DNA from: Pseudomonas sp.
Lineage (GTDB): Bacteria > Pseudomonadota > Gammaproteobacteria > Pseudomonadales > Pseudomonadaceae
DNA length: 9,805 bases
Direction: 5' to 3'
Assembly: GCA_007117785.1 (NCBI GenBank)
Contig: SKFV01000274.1
Span: forward strand, 1 to 9,805
Made by a program: the position numbers and the translations under genes. Shown in pieces: positions 1 to 6,440 of the stretch. How positions within the stretch are numbered: the first letter of the stretch is position 1; every line of letters begins with the position of its first letter. Under the pieces are notes generated by a model. The model was not told the origin of the DNA and did not search any database. It saw nothing but the letters and a program-made list of their open reading frames with translations.

Positions 1-205
1 AGGCCCCGGCACGCTCGATCGCCTGCCGATACTTGTCCGCCGTCGCCGCATCCAGCCCCTGTTTGATCACGATGCGCTTGCCGGAAAACAACCGCTGCAG
101 GTTAGCGTCTGACAGCTGGAATAACTGACCGATGGCAGCCTGCGCCAATTCGGCATCCACGCCCGCCTGAATCTCACCCTGAAAGACCACCTGAAACTCT
201 GCCAT
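1..205 (-). CDS. Hypothetical protein, N-terminal fragment (cut by left window edge)
   Basis: The reading frame starts at an ATG (203-205, complement) and stays open for 68 codons to the left edge, so only the N-terminus is visible. The start is well supported: a purine-rich GGGAGAAGG lies just upstream on the minus strand. The visible protein begins MAEFQVVFQGEIQAG and contains LFSGKRIVIKQGLD. From memory, this resembles a roughly 70-residue N-terminal module that recurs in Pseudomonas-type proteins ahead of varied domains, often membrane or zinc-ribbon ones; I cannot name a Pfam entry. No signal peptide or membrane segment is visible in this part. It is divergent from the lipoprotein gene at 335, with 129 bp between them. 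The function is unknown because the defining C-terminal domain is outside the window. Confidence 0.75.
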   Translation of the reverse strand, partial: MAEFQVVFQGEIQAGVDAELAQAAIGQLFQLSDANLQRLFSGKRIVIKQGLDAATADKYRQAIERAGA

Positions 206-334
206 TTGCCTTCTCCCTCGCGGAAACCCCAATCGGGGCCTTTCCTTTAAGCCATTAATGGTTAGTATGGACAGAGACGCGCTGCCCGACAACTCTACCG
301 ATAATAGCAGCCGCCAGACCAGGGAGCATGAGTC
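206..334. promoter_or_regulatory. Divergent intergenic region with a small palindrome
   Basis: This spacer must carry the promoters or leaders of the leftward fragment and the rightward lipoprotein gene. It holds a perfect 10-bp palindrome, CCATTAATGG (252-261), and a short CCCC-AAT-CGGGG hairpin (about 227-237). A GATAAT hexamer at 300-305 could be a -10 box, but I see no acceptable -35 at 16-18 bp. The ribosome-binding site AGGGAG (321-326) sits 8 nt before the ATG at 335. The promoter assignment is a guess. Confidence 0.3.
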
Positions 335-808
335 ATGTCACAACGTATATTGATCATCAGCCTGACCATATTCAGCCTGATGCTTGTATCCGGCTGTGCC
401 AGCCTCAGGCCAAGCTACAACAAGCCGGATATCAGCCTGGCCAACGTAGAAATGCTCAAGGCCAACCTGTGGGAACAAAGTTTCCGCCTGCGCCTGCGTG
501 TCGATAATCCGAACGACCGTAGCTTGCCGATTCGCGGCATGCAGTATCAGGTGTATCTTAACGATATTCGCCTGGCCACCGGGGTCAGCGACAATCATTT
601 TGATGTGCCTGCCTACGGCTCGGAATATTTTGAATTGAACGTGAGCTCCAACTTGTGGCGCCATCTTGCCGATCTCGGCAAACTGGTCGACAATCGCCAG
701 CCGGTTGCTTACCGCATTGAAGGCCACATCCGTACCGGGCTGTTTATGGCCCCGACCATTACCTTGCGGGAAAGCGGCAGCCTGGATCCAGCCAAACTGA
801 ATCTCTGA
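335..808 (+). CDS. LEA14-like (LEA type 2 / WHy domain) lipoprotein
   Basis: This is a 157-residue protein with a clear lipoprotein signal peptide: a hydrophobic stretch at residues 4-18 ending in the lipobox VSG-C21. The residue after the cysteine is alanine, not aspartate, which predicts outer-membrane sorting. The mature part (about 30-150) fits a small LEA type 2 / WHy beta-sandwich: RLRLRVDNPND (51-61) carries the family's V-x-NPN signature, followed by GMQYQVYLNDIRLATG, typical of these domains. In bacteria these domains occur in periplasmic proteins linked loosely to stress or envelope maintenance; no specific reaction is known. The ATG at 335 has AGGGAG 8 nt upstream. The stop is 9 bp before the next gene, so the two probably form an operon. 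Family call is solid; role unknown. Confidence 0.88.
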   Translation: MSQRILIISLTIFSLMLVSGCASLRPSYNKPDISLANVEMLKANLWEQSFRLRLRVDNPNDRSLPIRGMQYQVYLNDIRLATGVSDNHFDVPAYGSEYFELNVSSNLWRHLADLGKLVDNRQPVAYRIEGHIRTGLFMAPTITLRESGSLDPAKLNL

Positions 809-817
809 GTTGACATC

Positions 818-1264
818 ATGCCGATTACACTGCTGTTAGTCCTTATCGCCCTGATCATTGTTGCCGGCCTCGGTTGGTATGCACTGACCCTCTGGCGCCA
901 GGTGTGGCAGCGACAAGCCAAGGTGCGTGAAAACGAGCAGCAACGTAACCAGCGTCTGGCCGAGGACATCACCTTTCTTGCCAACAGCCTGGTAACAGAA
1001 CAGGTCCCCGTGATCGAAGGGAGCATTCGCATCAAGGTTCTGCTGGATAACTACTCCGGCGCCCTGAATAGCCAGCATGATTGCGAAATATTCACGCTGA
1101 TCTATGATTCAACCGCACACATACCTACTCATCAAGCGTGGAAAGACCTTTCTCCGAGCGAACGCAAACTCCATGAGAAGCACATGCAGAAACTGGAAGA
1201 AGAGCATGGCGAGCGTGTTACGGCTGCTGCCCGCCAACTGAGTCAGGGGCTGATCAGCCCCTGA
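818..1264 (+). CDS. DUF2489 domain-containing membrane-anchored protein
   Basis: This is a 148-residue protein with one N-terminal transmembrane helix (about 4-25) and a short cytoplasmic arm rich in Q, R, K and E (28-50) that may form a coiled coil. The C-terminal domain contains VIEGSIRIKVLLDNY (about 65-79) and a charged helix LSPSERKLHEKHMQKLEEEH (111-130). This organisation matches the uncharacterised DUF2489 family of gammaproteobacteria, assigned from memory. The gene starts 9 bp after the lipoprotein stop and has no strong ribosome-binding site of its own, which suggests translational coupling or co-transcription. Because one partner is a lipoprotein and the other an inner-membrane protein, an envelope role is possible, but that is inference. 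No catalytic residues are recognisable. Confidence 0.85.
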   Translation: MPITLLLVLIALIIVAGLGWYALTLWRQVWQRQAKVRENEQQRNQRLAEDITFLANSLVTEQVPVIEGSIRIKVLLDNYSGALNSQHDCEIFTLIYDSTAHIPTHQAWKDLSPSERKLHEKHMQKLEEEHGERVTAAARQLSQGLISP

Positions 1265-1276
1265 GTAAATCAGACA

Positions 1277-1302
1277 GACCGGCCGGCGTCGACCGGCTAG
1301 TC
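1277..1302. terminator. Hairpin between convergent genes, possible bidirectional terminator
   Basis: Between the convergent stops of the DUF2489 gene (1264) and the SDR gene (1317) lies an inverted repeat: GAC (1277-1279), GCCGG (1282-1286), a 6-nt loop, CCGGC (1293-1297), GTC (1300-1302), with a 2x2 internal mismatch. It is GC-rich and well placed, but neither strand shows a T-tract after it, so it is not a canonical intrinsic terminator. Confidence 0.35.
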
Positions 1303-1316
1303 AGCCAATCATGCCA

Positions 1317-2099
1317 TCAAACGACCGAGTTACCACCGTCAACCGCGATAGCCTGACCTGTGATGTGTCGTGATGCTTCCGATGCGAAAAAGACAGCCAC
1401 CCCCTTGATGTCATCTTCACCGCCAATTCGTCCCAGCGGCGTGCCCGCCTTGATCACTTCAGTTACCTTCTCCAGCCCCTTGGCCAGCTTGGTCGGGAAG
1501 TAACCCGGGCAAATCGCGTTGACGTTGATATTGTAGGGTCCCCACTCACCCGCCAGAGCACGCGTCAGGTTGATAGCGGCTGCCTTACTGGTGTTGTAGG
1601 CCACAGTATGAATACCGGTATTCGGGCGGTTGCCCTTGAGGCCGGCAATCGAAGCGATATTGATGATCTTGCCGGACTTGCGCGGCAGCATGAAACGCTT
1701 GCCCACTTCCTGTGCCATCAAAAAGCAGACATCCACATTCAGGGTCATGACCTTCTGCCAGCCGGCATAACTGTGCTCTTCTGCGGGCTGACCCCAAGTG
1801 GTACCGGCATTGTTGACCAGGATATCCACAGTACCAAAGGCCTGCTCGACAGCATCACACAGCTGCTTTACCGGCTCTGACGACAGATCACCCAGGTCAC
1901 AGGCGAGACCAGCGGCCTCCACGCCCTTGCTCTTGAGGTCGGCCACAACCGCAGCAATCTCTTCCGCGTTACGGGCACTGATAAATACCTTGGCGCCCTG
2001 CTCGCCAAAAGCTTCAGCCATTTGCAGACCCAGACCCTTGGTACCGCCGGTGATCAAAGCAACCTTGCCAGTTAGGTCAAACAGTTCTTGCATCTTCAT
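1317..2099 (-). CDS. SDR family NAD(P)-dependent oxidoreductase
   Basis: This is a 260-residue classical short-chain dehydrogenase/reductase of normal length. It has the Rossmann cofactor motif TGGTKGLG (17-24), NNAG (96-99), the active-site set N121, S150, Y168 and K172 (YNTSK), and the CPGYFPT segment (197-203) after the catalytic lysine. The Ser-Tyr spacing is longer than in textbook SDRs because of a KGNRPNTGIHTVA segment, which I recall from a gluconate-5-dehydrogenase-like / RhlG-like branch. FISARN (39-44) at the end of the second beta strand suggests NADP(H) preference (R43), by inference. The substrate cannot be told: sugar acid, 3-oxoacyl thioester or another ketone are all possible. 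The start is secured by AAGGAG (2106-2111, complement) 6 nt before the ATG. The gene is 179 bp downstream of dinB on the same strand and is probably transcribed from its own promoter. Confidence 0.9.
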   Translation of the reverse strand: MKMQELFDLTGKVALITGGTKGLGLQMAEAFGEQGAKVFISARNAEEIAAVVADLKSKGVEAAGLACDLGDLSSEPVKQLCDAVEQAFGTVDILVNNAGTTWGQPAEEHSYAGWQKVMTLNVDVCFLMAQEVGKRFMLPRKSGKIINIASIAGLKGNRPNTGIHTVAYNTSKAAAINLTRALAGEWGPYNINVNAICPGYFPTKLAKGLEKVTEVIKAGTPLGRIGGEDDIKGVAVFFASEASRHITGQAIAVDGGNSVV

Positions 2100-2181
2100 T
2101 GTGTGCTCCTTGATATCCGATGGTGATACCCGATGCTAACCAGTTAAGTGCCATGTGCCGACCATCAAAGGTAGCAGTGAT

Positions 2182-2219
2182 ATAAGGCAAGCCGCCTGCC
2201 TTATGAGCGGCTAGCCGCT
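2182..2219. repeat. Paired inverted repeats in the dinB-SDR spacer
   Basis: Two adjacent hairpin-forming elements lie between dinB and the SDR gene. The first has 8-bp arms, ATAAGGCA (2182-2189) and TGCCTTAT (2197-2204), around a 7-nt loop. The second is a perfect 14-bp palindrome, AGCGGCTAGCCGCT (2206-2219). A third AGCGGCT half-copy occurs at 2243-2249. Neither strand has a T-tract, so a simple intrinsic terminator is unlikely. They could stabilise the 3' end of dinB mRNA, or act as an operator or leader structure about 80-120 bp upstream of the SDR start codon. Confidence 0.5.
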
Positions 2220-2278
2220 GGTTGAACGCTGAAAGCTGAAAGAGCGGCTTGTCGCTTAACTTGAACGGTGAACCGGGT

Positions 2279-3331
2279 TCAGAACAAGGCCAGTTGCTCG
2301 TGCAGCGGATCATGCGTCGAATCCAGCCGCACCCCAACACCCAGCAGACGAACCGGACGTAAACCGCGGGCAAAGGCCTGGGCGCAGAGTTCAGCATAGC
2401 CTTCCGGCGTCACTGGCGTTCCCTGCAATTCCATGGTGGTCTGGGTAAAGTCATGGAATTTGACTTTGACGAAAGGCTTGCTGATGCGATATTGCCCCTG
2501 CAAGGGTGTAAGGCGCTGGGCCAGTCGCTCCAACAGCTTGGGCAGTTCCGCCAGACAAGCTGCCAGGTCCGGCAGATCCTGATCATAGGTGTGTTCTACA
2601 CTGACCGACTGGCGCTGCCGCTCAACCACTACCGGGCGCTCATCCTGCCCATGGGCCAGCTGCCAGAGGCGCTGACCAAAGACGCCAAAGCGGCGCAGCA
2701 AATCATCCTGCCGCCAGCTGCGCACATCTCCGCAGGTATCAATGCCCAGACGCTTGAGTCGCTCCGCGGTTACCTTGCCAACACCATGCAGGCGATCCAC
2801 CGGCAAGGTGCGGACAAAGTCATCTACCTGGTCCGGTAAAATCACGAACTGCCCATCCGGCTTGTTCCAGTCACTGGCAATCTTGGCCAGAAACTTGTTG
2901 GGCGCGACACCGGCAGACACGGTAATACCCTGCGTCTCACGCACGCGCTGACGAATTTCCTGTGCAATCAAGGTCGCACTGCCTCGGCAATGCGGGCTAT
3001 CGGTCACATCCAGGTAGGCCTCATCCAGCGACAAGGGCTGAATCAGCTCAGTGTAATCAGCAAAGATGGCGAGGATGTTCTGCGATACCGCACGGTATTC
3101 GGCCATGCGGCCTGGAACAATCAGCAGCTCAGGGCAGAGTTTTTTTGCATAGGCCGAGGCCATGGCCGAACGCACGCCATAGGCGCGTGCTTCGTAGTTA
3201 CAGGTGGCAATCACACCACGCTTGCCCGGATCACCCCCCACCGCCAGCGGCCGGCCACGCAAACGCGGGTCGTCACGCATTTCGATCGCAGCGAAAAAGC
3301 AGTCGCAGTCAATATGAATGATCTTGCGCAC
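2279..3331 (-). CDS. dinB: DNA polymerase IV (Y-family translesion polymerase)
   Basis: This is a 350-residue Y-family polymerase, close to the length of E. coli Pol IV (351). It copies past damaged template bases in the cytoplasm at low fidelity. The catalytic acidic residues are present: D8 in the N-terminal IIHIDCDCFF, and D103/E104 in SLDEAYLD. F13 occupies the steric-gate position. A helix-hairpin-helix-like segment LHGVGKVTAERLKRLG and the little-finger domain follow. The last residues, QLALF, fit the beta-clamp binding motif. Translation starts at GTG (3329-3331, complement); the conserved MRKIIHID start supports this despite a poor ribosome-binding site. The gene begins 38 bp after the stop of a diguanylate cyclase gene on the same strand. 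I looked for a LexA box in that gap and found no convincing CTG-N10-CAG, so SOS control from an adjacent promoter is not apparent. Confidence 0.97.
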   Translation of the reverse strand: MRKIIHIDCDCFFAAIEMRDDPRLRGRPLAVGGDPGKRGVIATCNYEARAYGVRSAMASAYAKKLCPELLIVPGRMAEYRAVSQNILAIFADYTELIQPLSLDEAYLDVTDSPHCRGSATLIAQEIRQRVRETQGITVSAGVAPNKFLAKIASDWNKPDGQFVILPDQVDDFVRTLPVDRLHGVGKVTAERLKRLGIDTCGDVRSWRQDDLLRRFGVFGQRLWQLAHGQDERPVVVERQRQSVSVEHTYDQDLPDLAACLAELPKLLERLAQRLTPLQGQYRISKPFVKVKFHDFTQTTMELQGTPVTPEGYAELCAQAFARGLRPVRLLGVGVRLDSTHDPLHEQLALF

Positions 3332-3369
3332 CAGCGGCCCGCCCCAAAGAGAGTAATGAGCGGATTGTA

Positions 3370-4617
3370 TCAGCCTGACATCACACAGTTGCGTCCGGCA
3401 TCCTTGCCTTTATAGAGCGCGGCATCAGCGCGCTTGATCAGGCCCTCCAGACTGGTTTCATCAGCCTGACGGGTAACCACCCCGATAGTGGCGGTCACCA
3501 CAATCTTCTCACTGCCAATATCGATTGGCGTGTTGGCGAGGGTGTCGATAAAACGCTGGGCTACCGTAATCGCCTGCTCCAACGCGGTATCCGGCAACAG
3601 GACCACAAACTCCTCGCCGCCCAAACGGCCAAGAATATCGATGTCACGGAAGTTCTCACGGCATAGCTGCGCCACCCTGCGCAACACCTCATCCCCGGCA
3701 GAGTGCCCCCAGGTGTCATTGACCCGCTTGAAATGGTCCAGGTCGATAATGCCCAACGACAAGGGCTGCTGTTGACGCATACTGCGGGACAGTTCATGGG
3801 CAAACAGGTGTTCGTATTGATGACGGTTATTCAGGCCCGTGAGCGAGTCCGTGGTAGCCTGTCGCTGAAGCTGCTCCTGCAGCTGCTTGCGGACTTCTAT
3901 CTCACAAGCCAGCTCCTCATTGAGCTGCTTGGACTGCTGTAGCAAGGCAAATTGCCTGCGTTGCAGCACATTGGCCCGCAGCGCCCCTGCCCAGCCAATA
4001 CCAATCGGCAAACTGAACACCACGATTAACCCAATGAACTCAGTAACATTCAGACTGCCCAGAAGCTCCAGCACCAGCGCGGTAAGAAACGCCATGTAAA
4101 ATGCTACCGGCACGGCAGCAACCAGGCGATTCGGCACCAGCGCCAAAACGCCAAGAATCATTAACAACGTCACTGTTATTGTCCAGGACAGAATATCCGG
4201 ACGATAGATATAGACCAGCATGAAAAGGCTGATCCCAATAATCTCAACCAGAGAAATCCAGCGAGCCCGAGTGGCCAAATGAGGCCTGAAACCCACCGCC
4301 ACAAAGAGGGCAAGGATGCAGGCTACGGTGCTGATGCGCATGACGAAAAGAATCAGAAATTCGCTGTTAAGGCCCAGGCTCAAATAATCAGGAATAGCGA
4401 AGAGCAGCATGAGCGCAGCCCAGATCAGCAAAGCCAATTGCATTTGCCCGGCGATCAGAGGGGTGTGTTGCTGCAAAAAGGCTTGCTCAAGCTGGGGATT
4501 ACGAAACTCACCCCACCAGGGCTTGATCGCCCACTGGTAACCAGCCGCTTTTTTTACACTGACCGGACGCCCCCATTTCAGGAAACGAAACCCTGTCAGC
4601 TTTTCGCGAATTGGCAT
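3370..4617 (-). CDS. Membrane diguanylate cyclase (GGDEF), downstream paralogue
   Basis: This is a 415-residue protein predicted to make cyclic di-GMP from two GTP at the inner membrane. After a cytoplasmic N-terminus (1-55) come about six transmembrane helices (roughly 60-78, 87-110, 118-137, 143-161, 165-186, 192-210), then a Q/E/K-rich linker (212-255) that may be coiled coil, then the GGDEF domain. Key motifs are intact: DSLTGLNNR (257-265), DLDHFK (292-297) and GGEEF (333-337). The product-inhibition I-site RxxD (R324, D327) lies five residues before GGEEF. So an active, feedback-inhibited enzyme is expected. I chose the ATG at 4617 over an upstream TTG at 4650 because AAGGAG sits 5 nt before it; the TTG would overlap the previous gene. 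It lies 22 bp after its upstream paralogue. The membrane sensor domain is not one I can name. Confidence 0.93.
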   Translation of the reverse strand: MPIREKLTGFRFLKWGRPVSVKKAAGYQWAIKPWWGEFRNPQLEQAFLQQHTPLIAGQMQLALLIWAALMLLFAIPDYLSLGLNSEFLILFVMRISTVACILALFVAVGFRPHLATRARWISLVEIIGISLFMLVYIYRPDILSWTITVTLLMILGVLALVPNRLVAAVPVAFYMAFLTALVLELLGSLNVTEFIGLIVVFSLPIGIGWAGALRANVLQRRQFALLQQSKQLNEELACEIEVRKQLQEQLQRQATTDSLTGLNNRHQYEHLFAHELSRSMRQQQPLSLGIIDLDHFKRVNDTWGHSAGDEVLRRVAQLCRENFRDIDILGRLGGEEFVVLLPDTALEQAITVAQRFIDTLANTPIDIGSEKIVVTATIGVVTRQADETSLEGLIKRADAALYKGKDAGRNCVMSG

Positions 4618-4622
4618 CCTGA

Positions 4623-4628
4623 CTCCTT
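4623..4628 (-). promoter_or_regulatory. Start-deciding ribosome-binding site
   Basis: On the minus strand AAGGAG is followed by 5 nt and then the ATG at 4617-4615. It lies in the short gap after the upstream cyclase stop, and it selects this ATG over the TTG at 4650-4648. Confidence 0.85.
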
Positions 4629-4639
4629 GCGGACCCCGT

Positions 4640-5824
4640 TCAAGCGACAACTACAACCCGATTACGGCCATCCTTCTTGCCGTGGTACAGACCTTTGTCA
4701 GCTCGACGGATGATGTCTTCAATATTGTCATCATCCACTTTGACCGGGGTGATGGCAAAAGTTGCCGTCATGGGGATACTCAAGCTGTCGGCAACCAGAG
4801 GCGTGATGCTCAACTGCTCACGCAGCCGCTCCACTACCACCTGTGCCTGGTTGATATGAGTATCAGGTAACAAGAGAATAAACTCTTCACCACCAAAACG
4901 CCCTAACACATCAGAGTGGCGCAGAGATTCAAGGAAGATTTTCGCCACATGCTTCAGCGCCTGGTCACCCAGGTCGTGGCCATGGATATCATTGATCTGT
5001 TTGAAGTGGTCAAGATCGGCAATACCCAGCACCATGGCGCCACCTTGTCGAGCGCAGCGCTCACGTTCCCGACGGAACAACATCTCGTATTGGCGGCGAT
5101 TACTTAATCCGGTCAAGGGGTCAGTTGTCGCCTGCCGCTGCAACTCTACTTCAAGCGCCTTGCGCCGCTCGATTTCCTCACTCAATTCCTGATTGGTGTT
5201 ATGTACCTGCTCAAGCAGGGCATATTCCTGACGCCGCACCATCTGTAAGCGGCGAGATGCGACATAGCCGGTAATAATGGGTAGCGACATGACAACGACC
5301 AAACCGATCAGGGTTCCTGGTTCACTACCGCGAATACCCAGCGACACCTGAGTCCCGACCAGGCCAAAGATAGCTATCAGGTTATTGAACACCAGCCTAT
5401 TGGGGATAAAGACATAGATAGAGATCAGCAGTATGCAAATCACCCCGACATTCCACGCGGCGATATCAGGGCGGATAAAAAAGATAACGAACATTATCGG
5501 GAAGCCAAGGATGGCGACCACAGTCACAGGCCAACCCGAGGTTGCCAGGTCAGGTCTGCGTGCTAACAACAGAATCAAACCGACCAGCATGACAGCTTGC
5601 AGCAGGCGCATTCCGGTCAGGATGTAAAAGCCTGTACTGATGCCCAGATCCTGATAATCAAGCAAAGCAAACAAGAGCATAAGGAACGCCCAGATACCCA
5701 GGGCAATCTTCAGGTGCTTGGCTGTTTCAGGTTCGACGTGATTGCGAAAGGCTGCTTCAGTCTGCGGATCACGAAACTCTGCACGAAAGGGCGCTAGTGC
5801 GTAGGGTTCATGGTTGGCTGTCAC
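4640..5824 (-). CDS. Membrane diguanylate cyclase (GGDEF), upstream paralogue
   Basis: This 394-residue protein has the same architecture as the gene after it: a cytoplasmic N-terminus, six predicted helices (about 38-56, 64-87, 98-118, 123-141, 145-163, 170-188), a charged linker (190-232) and a GGDEF domain. It has DPLTGLSNRR (235-244), DLDHFK (270-275), GGEEF (311-315) and an I-site RxxD (R302, D305). The pair share landmarks outside the catalytic domain: FR(N/D)PQ near the N-terminus, IWA-LMLLFA in helix 1, RPDI, and (V/I)PNRLV, so they look like a tandem duplication. One oddity: where the family usually has S/T-x-G-V near the end of the sheet, this copy reads TATFAI (353-358), while its paralogue keeps TATIGV. 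The start is GTG (5822-5824, complement) with AGGTGG 5 nt upstream; no nearby in-frame ATG competes. It is the first gene of the probable cyclase-cyclase-dinB transcript. Confidence 0.92.
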   Translation of the reverse strand: MTANHEPYALAPFRAEFRDPQTEAAFRNHVEPETAKHLKIALGIWAFLMLLFALLDYQDLGISTGFYILTGMRLLQAVMLVGLILLLARRPDLATSGWPVTVVAILGFPIMFVIFFIRPDIAAWNVGVICILLISIYVFIPNRLVFNNLIAIFGLVGTQVSLGIRGSEPGTLIGLVVVMSLPIITGYVASRRLQMVRRQEYALLEQVHNTNQELSEEIERRKALEVELQRQATTDPLTGLSNRRQYEMLFRRERERCARQGGAMVLGIADLDHFKQINDIHGHDLGDQALKHVAKIFLESLRHSDVLGRFGGEEFILLLPDTHINQAQVVVERLREQLSITPLVADSLSIPMTATFAITPVKVDDDNIEDIIRRADKGLYHGKKDGRNRVVVVA

Positions 5825-5864
5825 TCAGTCCACCTGTGTCTTGTTATTATGCGTAACTTTATTG

Positions 5865-5890
5865 TGAGACAGATTATCAAAGTAGTCTCA
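5865..5890 (-). promoter_or_regulatory. Inverted repeat over a putative promoter of the cyclase-dinB unit
   Basis: TGAGAC (5865-5870) and GTCTCA (5885-5890) are perfect 6-bp inverted arms separated by 14 bp. On the minus strand the spacer holds GATAAT (5878-5873), a good -10 hexamer about 50 bp before the GTG start. No strong -35 is seen upstream of it, which would fit an activator-dependent promoter, or it may be chance. Further upstream, CATGTATCATG (5900-5910) is another interrupted palindrome. The operator function is inferred from position and symmetry alone. Confidence 0.4.
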
Positions 5891-6015
5891 TTCAATCATC
5901 ATGTATCATGGCTATCAAGCAAGATATACAATAGATGGCATTATGTCATCGCCCATCGATCATTGCCTTGATCCAGCTCACAGCTACGCCTAAAAAATGC
6001 TTTTTCATCAAATGC

Positions 6016-6043
6016 TTGACAGCCCTCGGCAAATGCGTAGAAT
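6016..6043 (+). promoter_or_regulatory. Promoter of the initiator tRNA gene
   Basis: A perfect -35 TTGACA (6016-6021) and -10 TAGAAT (6038-6043) are separated by 16 bp, ending 14 bp before the mature tRNA 5' end. The GC-rich discriminator GCGCC (6044-6048) right after the -10 is typical of stable-RNA promoters under stringent (ppGpp) control; that regulation is inferred. Confidence 0.85.
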
Positions 6044-6057
6044 GCGCCACACACAGA

Positions 6058-6134
<77 letters not shown>

Positions 6135-6142
6135 GTTTAGAG

Positions 6143-6176
6143 ACCTGTTGATGCCCAGCATCAGCAGGTTTTTTTT
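6143..6176 (+). terminator. Rho-independent terminator of the tRNA gene
   Basis: A 12-bp stem with one T-G wobble (6143-6154 pairing with 6158-6169) closes a 3-nt CCA loop. It is followed directly by a run of eight T (6169-6176). It begins 8 nt after the tRNA CCA end, so the primary transcript is a single tRNA. Confidence 0.95.
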
Positions 6177-6440
6177 CGTCTTGCATTCGAGTATAGCCGA
6201 GCGCGACATGCGGCGTGGCGAATGGTGCAAAACGTTCTAACAAACTCAACTAATTACAGCTACCATTGCGGAACAGAGTCAGGATTTTTTGGTCTTGTAT
6301 TAAAGAGCAGGTGAAAAAACTAATTGGCTGCCAACCAGACTCAACAACGTCCGGGCCGCCAGACATCATTAGACGTTGCGCTGTATTTCACGAGAATACG
6401 CAAACGACGCCAGTGACATAACAACAAAAAGGTCGCAACC
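6177..6440. other. AT-richer spacer with an inverted repeat
   Basis: No convincing longer gene lies here. The spacer contains the near-palindrome TTGGC-T-GCCAA (6324-6334) and a long-range inverted repeat CAACGTC (6345-6351) / GACGTTG (6372-6378) around a 20-nt GC-rich loop. That repeat could fold in the leader of the small ORF at 6441. No promoter hexamers of good quality were found. Confidence 0.4.

Noticed and set aside
3332..3410. LexA/SOS box upstream of dinB
   Set aside because: The best candidates, CTGTGTGATGTCAG and CTGATACAATCCGCTC, have wrong spacing or a mismatched second half-site compared with CTG-N10-CAG.
2453..3415. Several rightward open frames opposite dinB and the cyclase 3' end
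   Set aside because: They are antisense frames over strongly conserved coding sequence, with compositions lacking any recognisable domain.
4618..4650. TTG start at 4650 giving an 11-residue N-terminal extension of the downstream cyclase
   Set aside because: It overlaps the preceding gene's stop and lacks a ribosome-binding site, while ATG 4617 has AAGGAG at 5 nt.
5985..6012. A/T-rich AAAAAATGCTTTTTCAT as a terminator for something leftward or rightward
   Set aside because: The stem would be almost all A:T and no gene ends nearby; it is more likely the AT-rich upstream region of the tRNA promoter.
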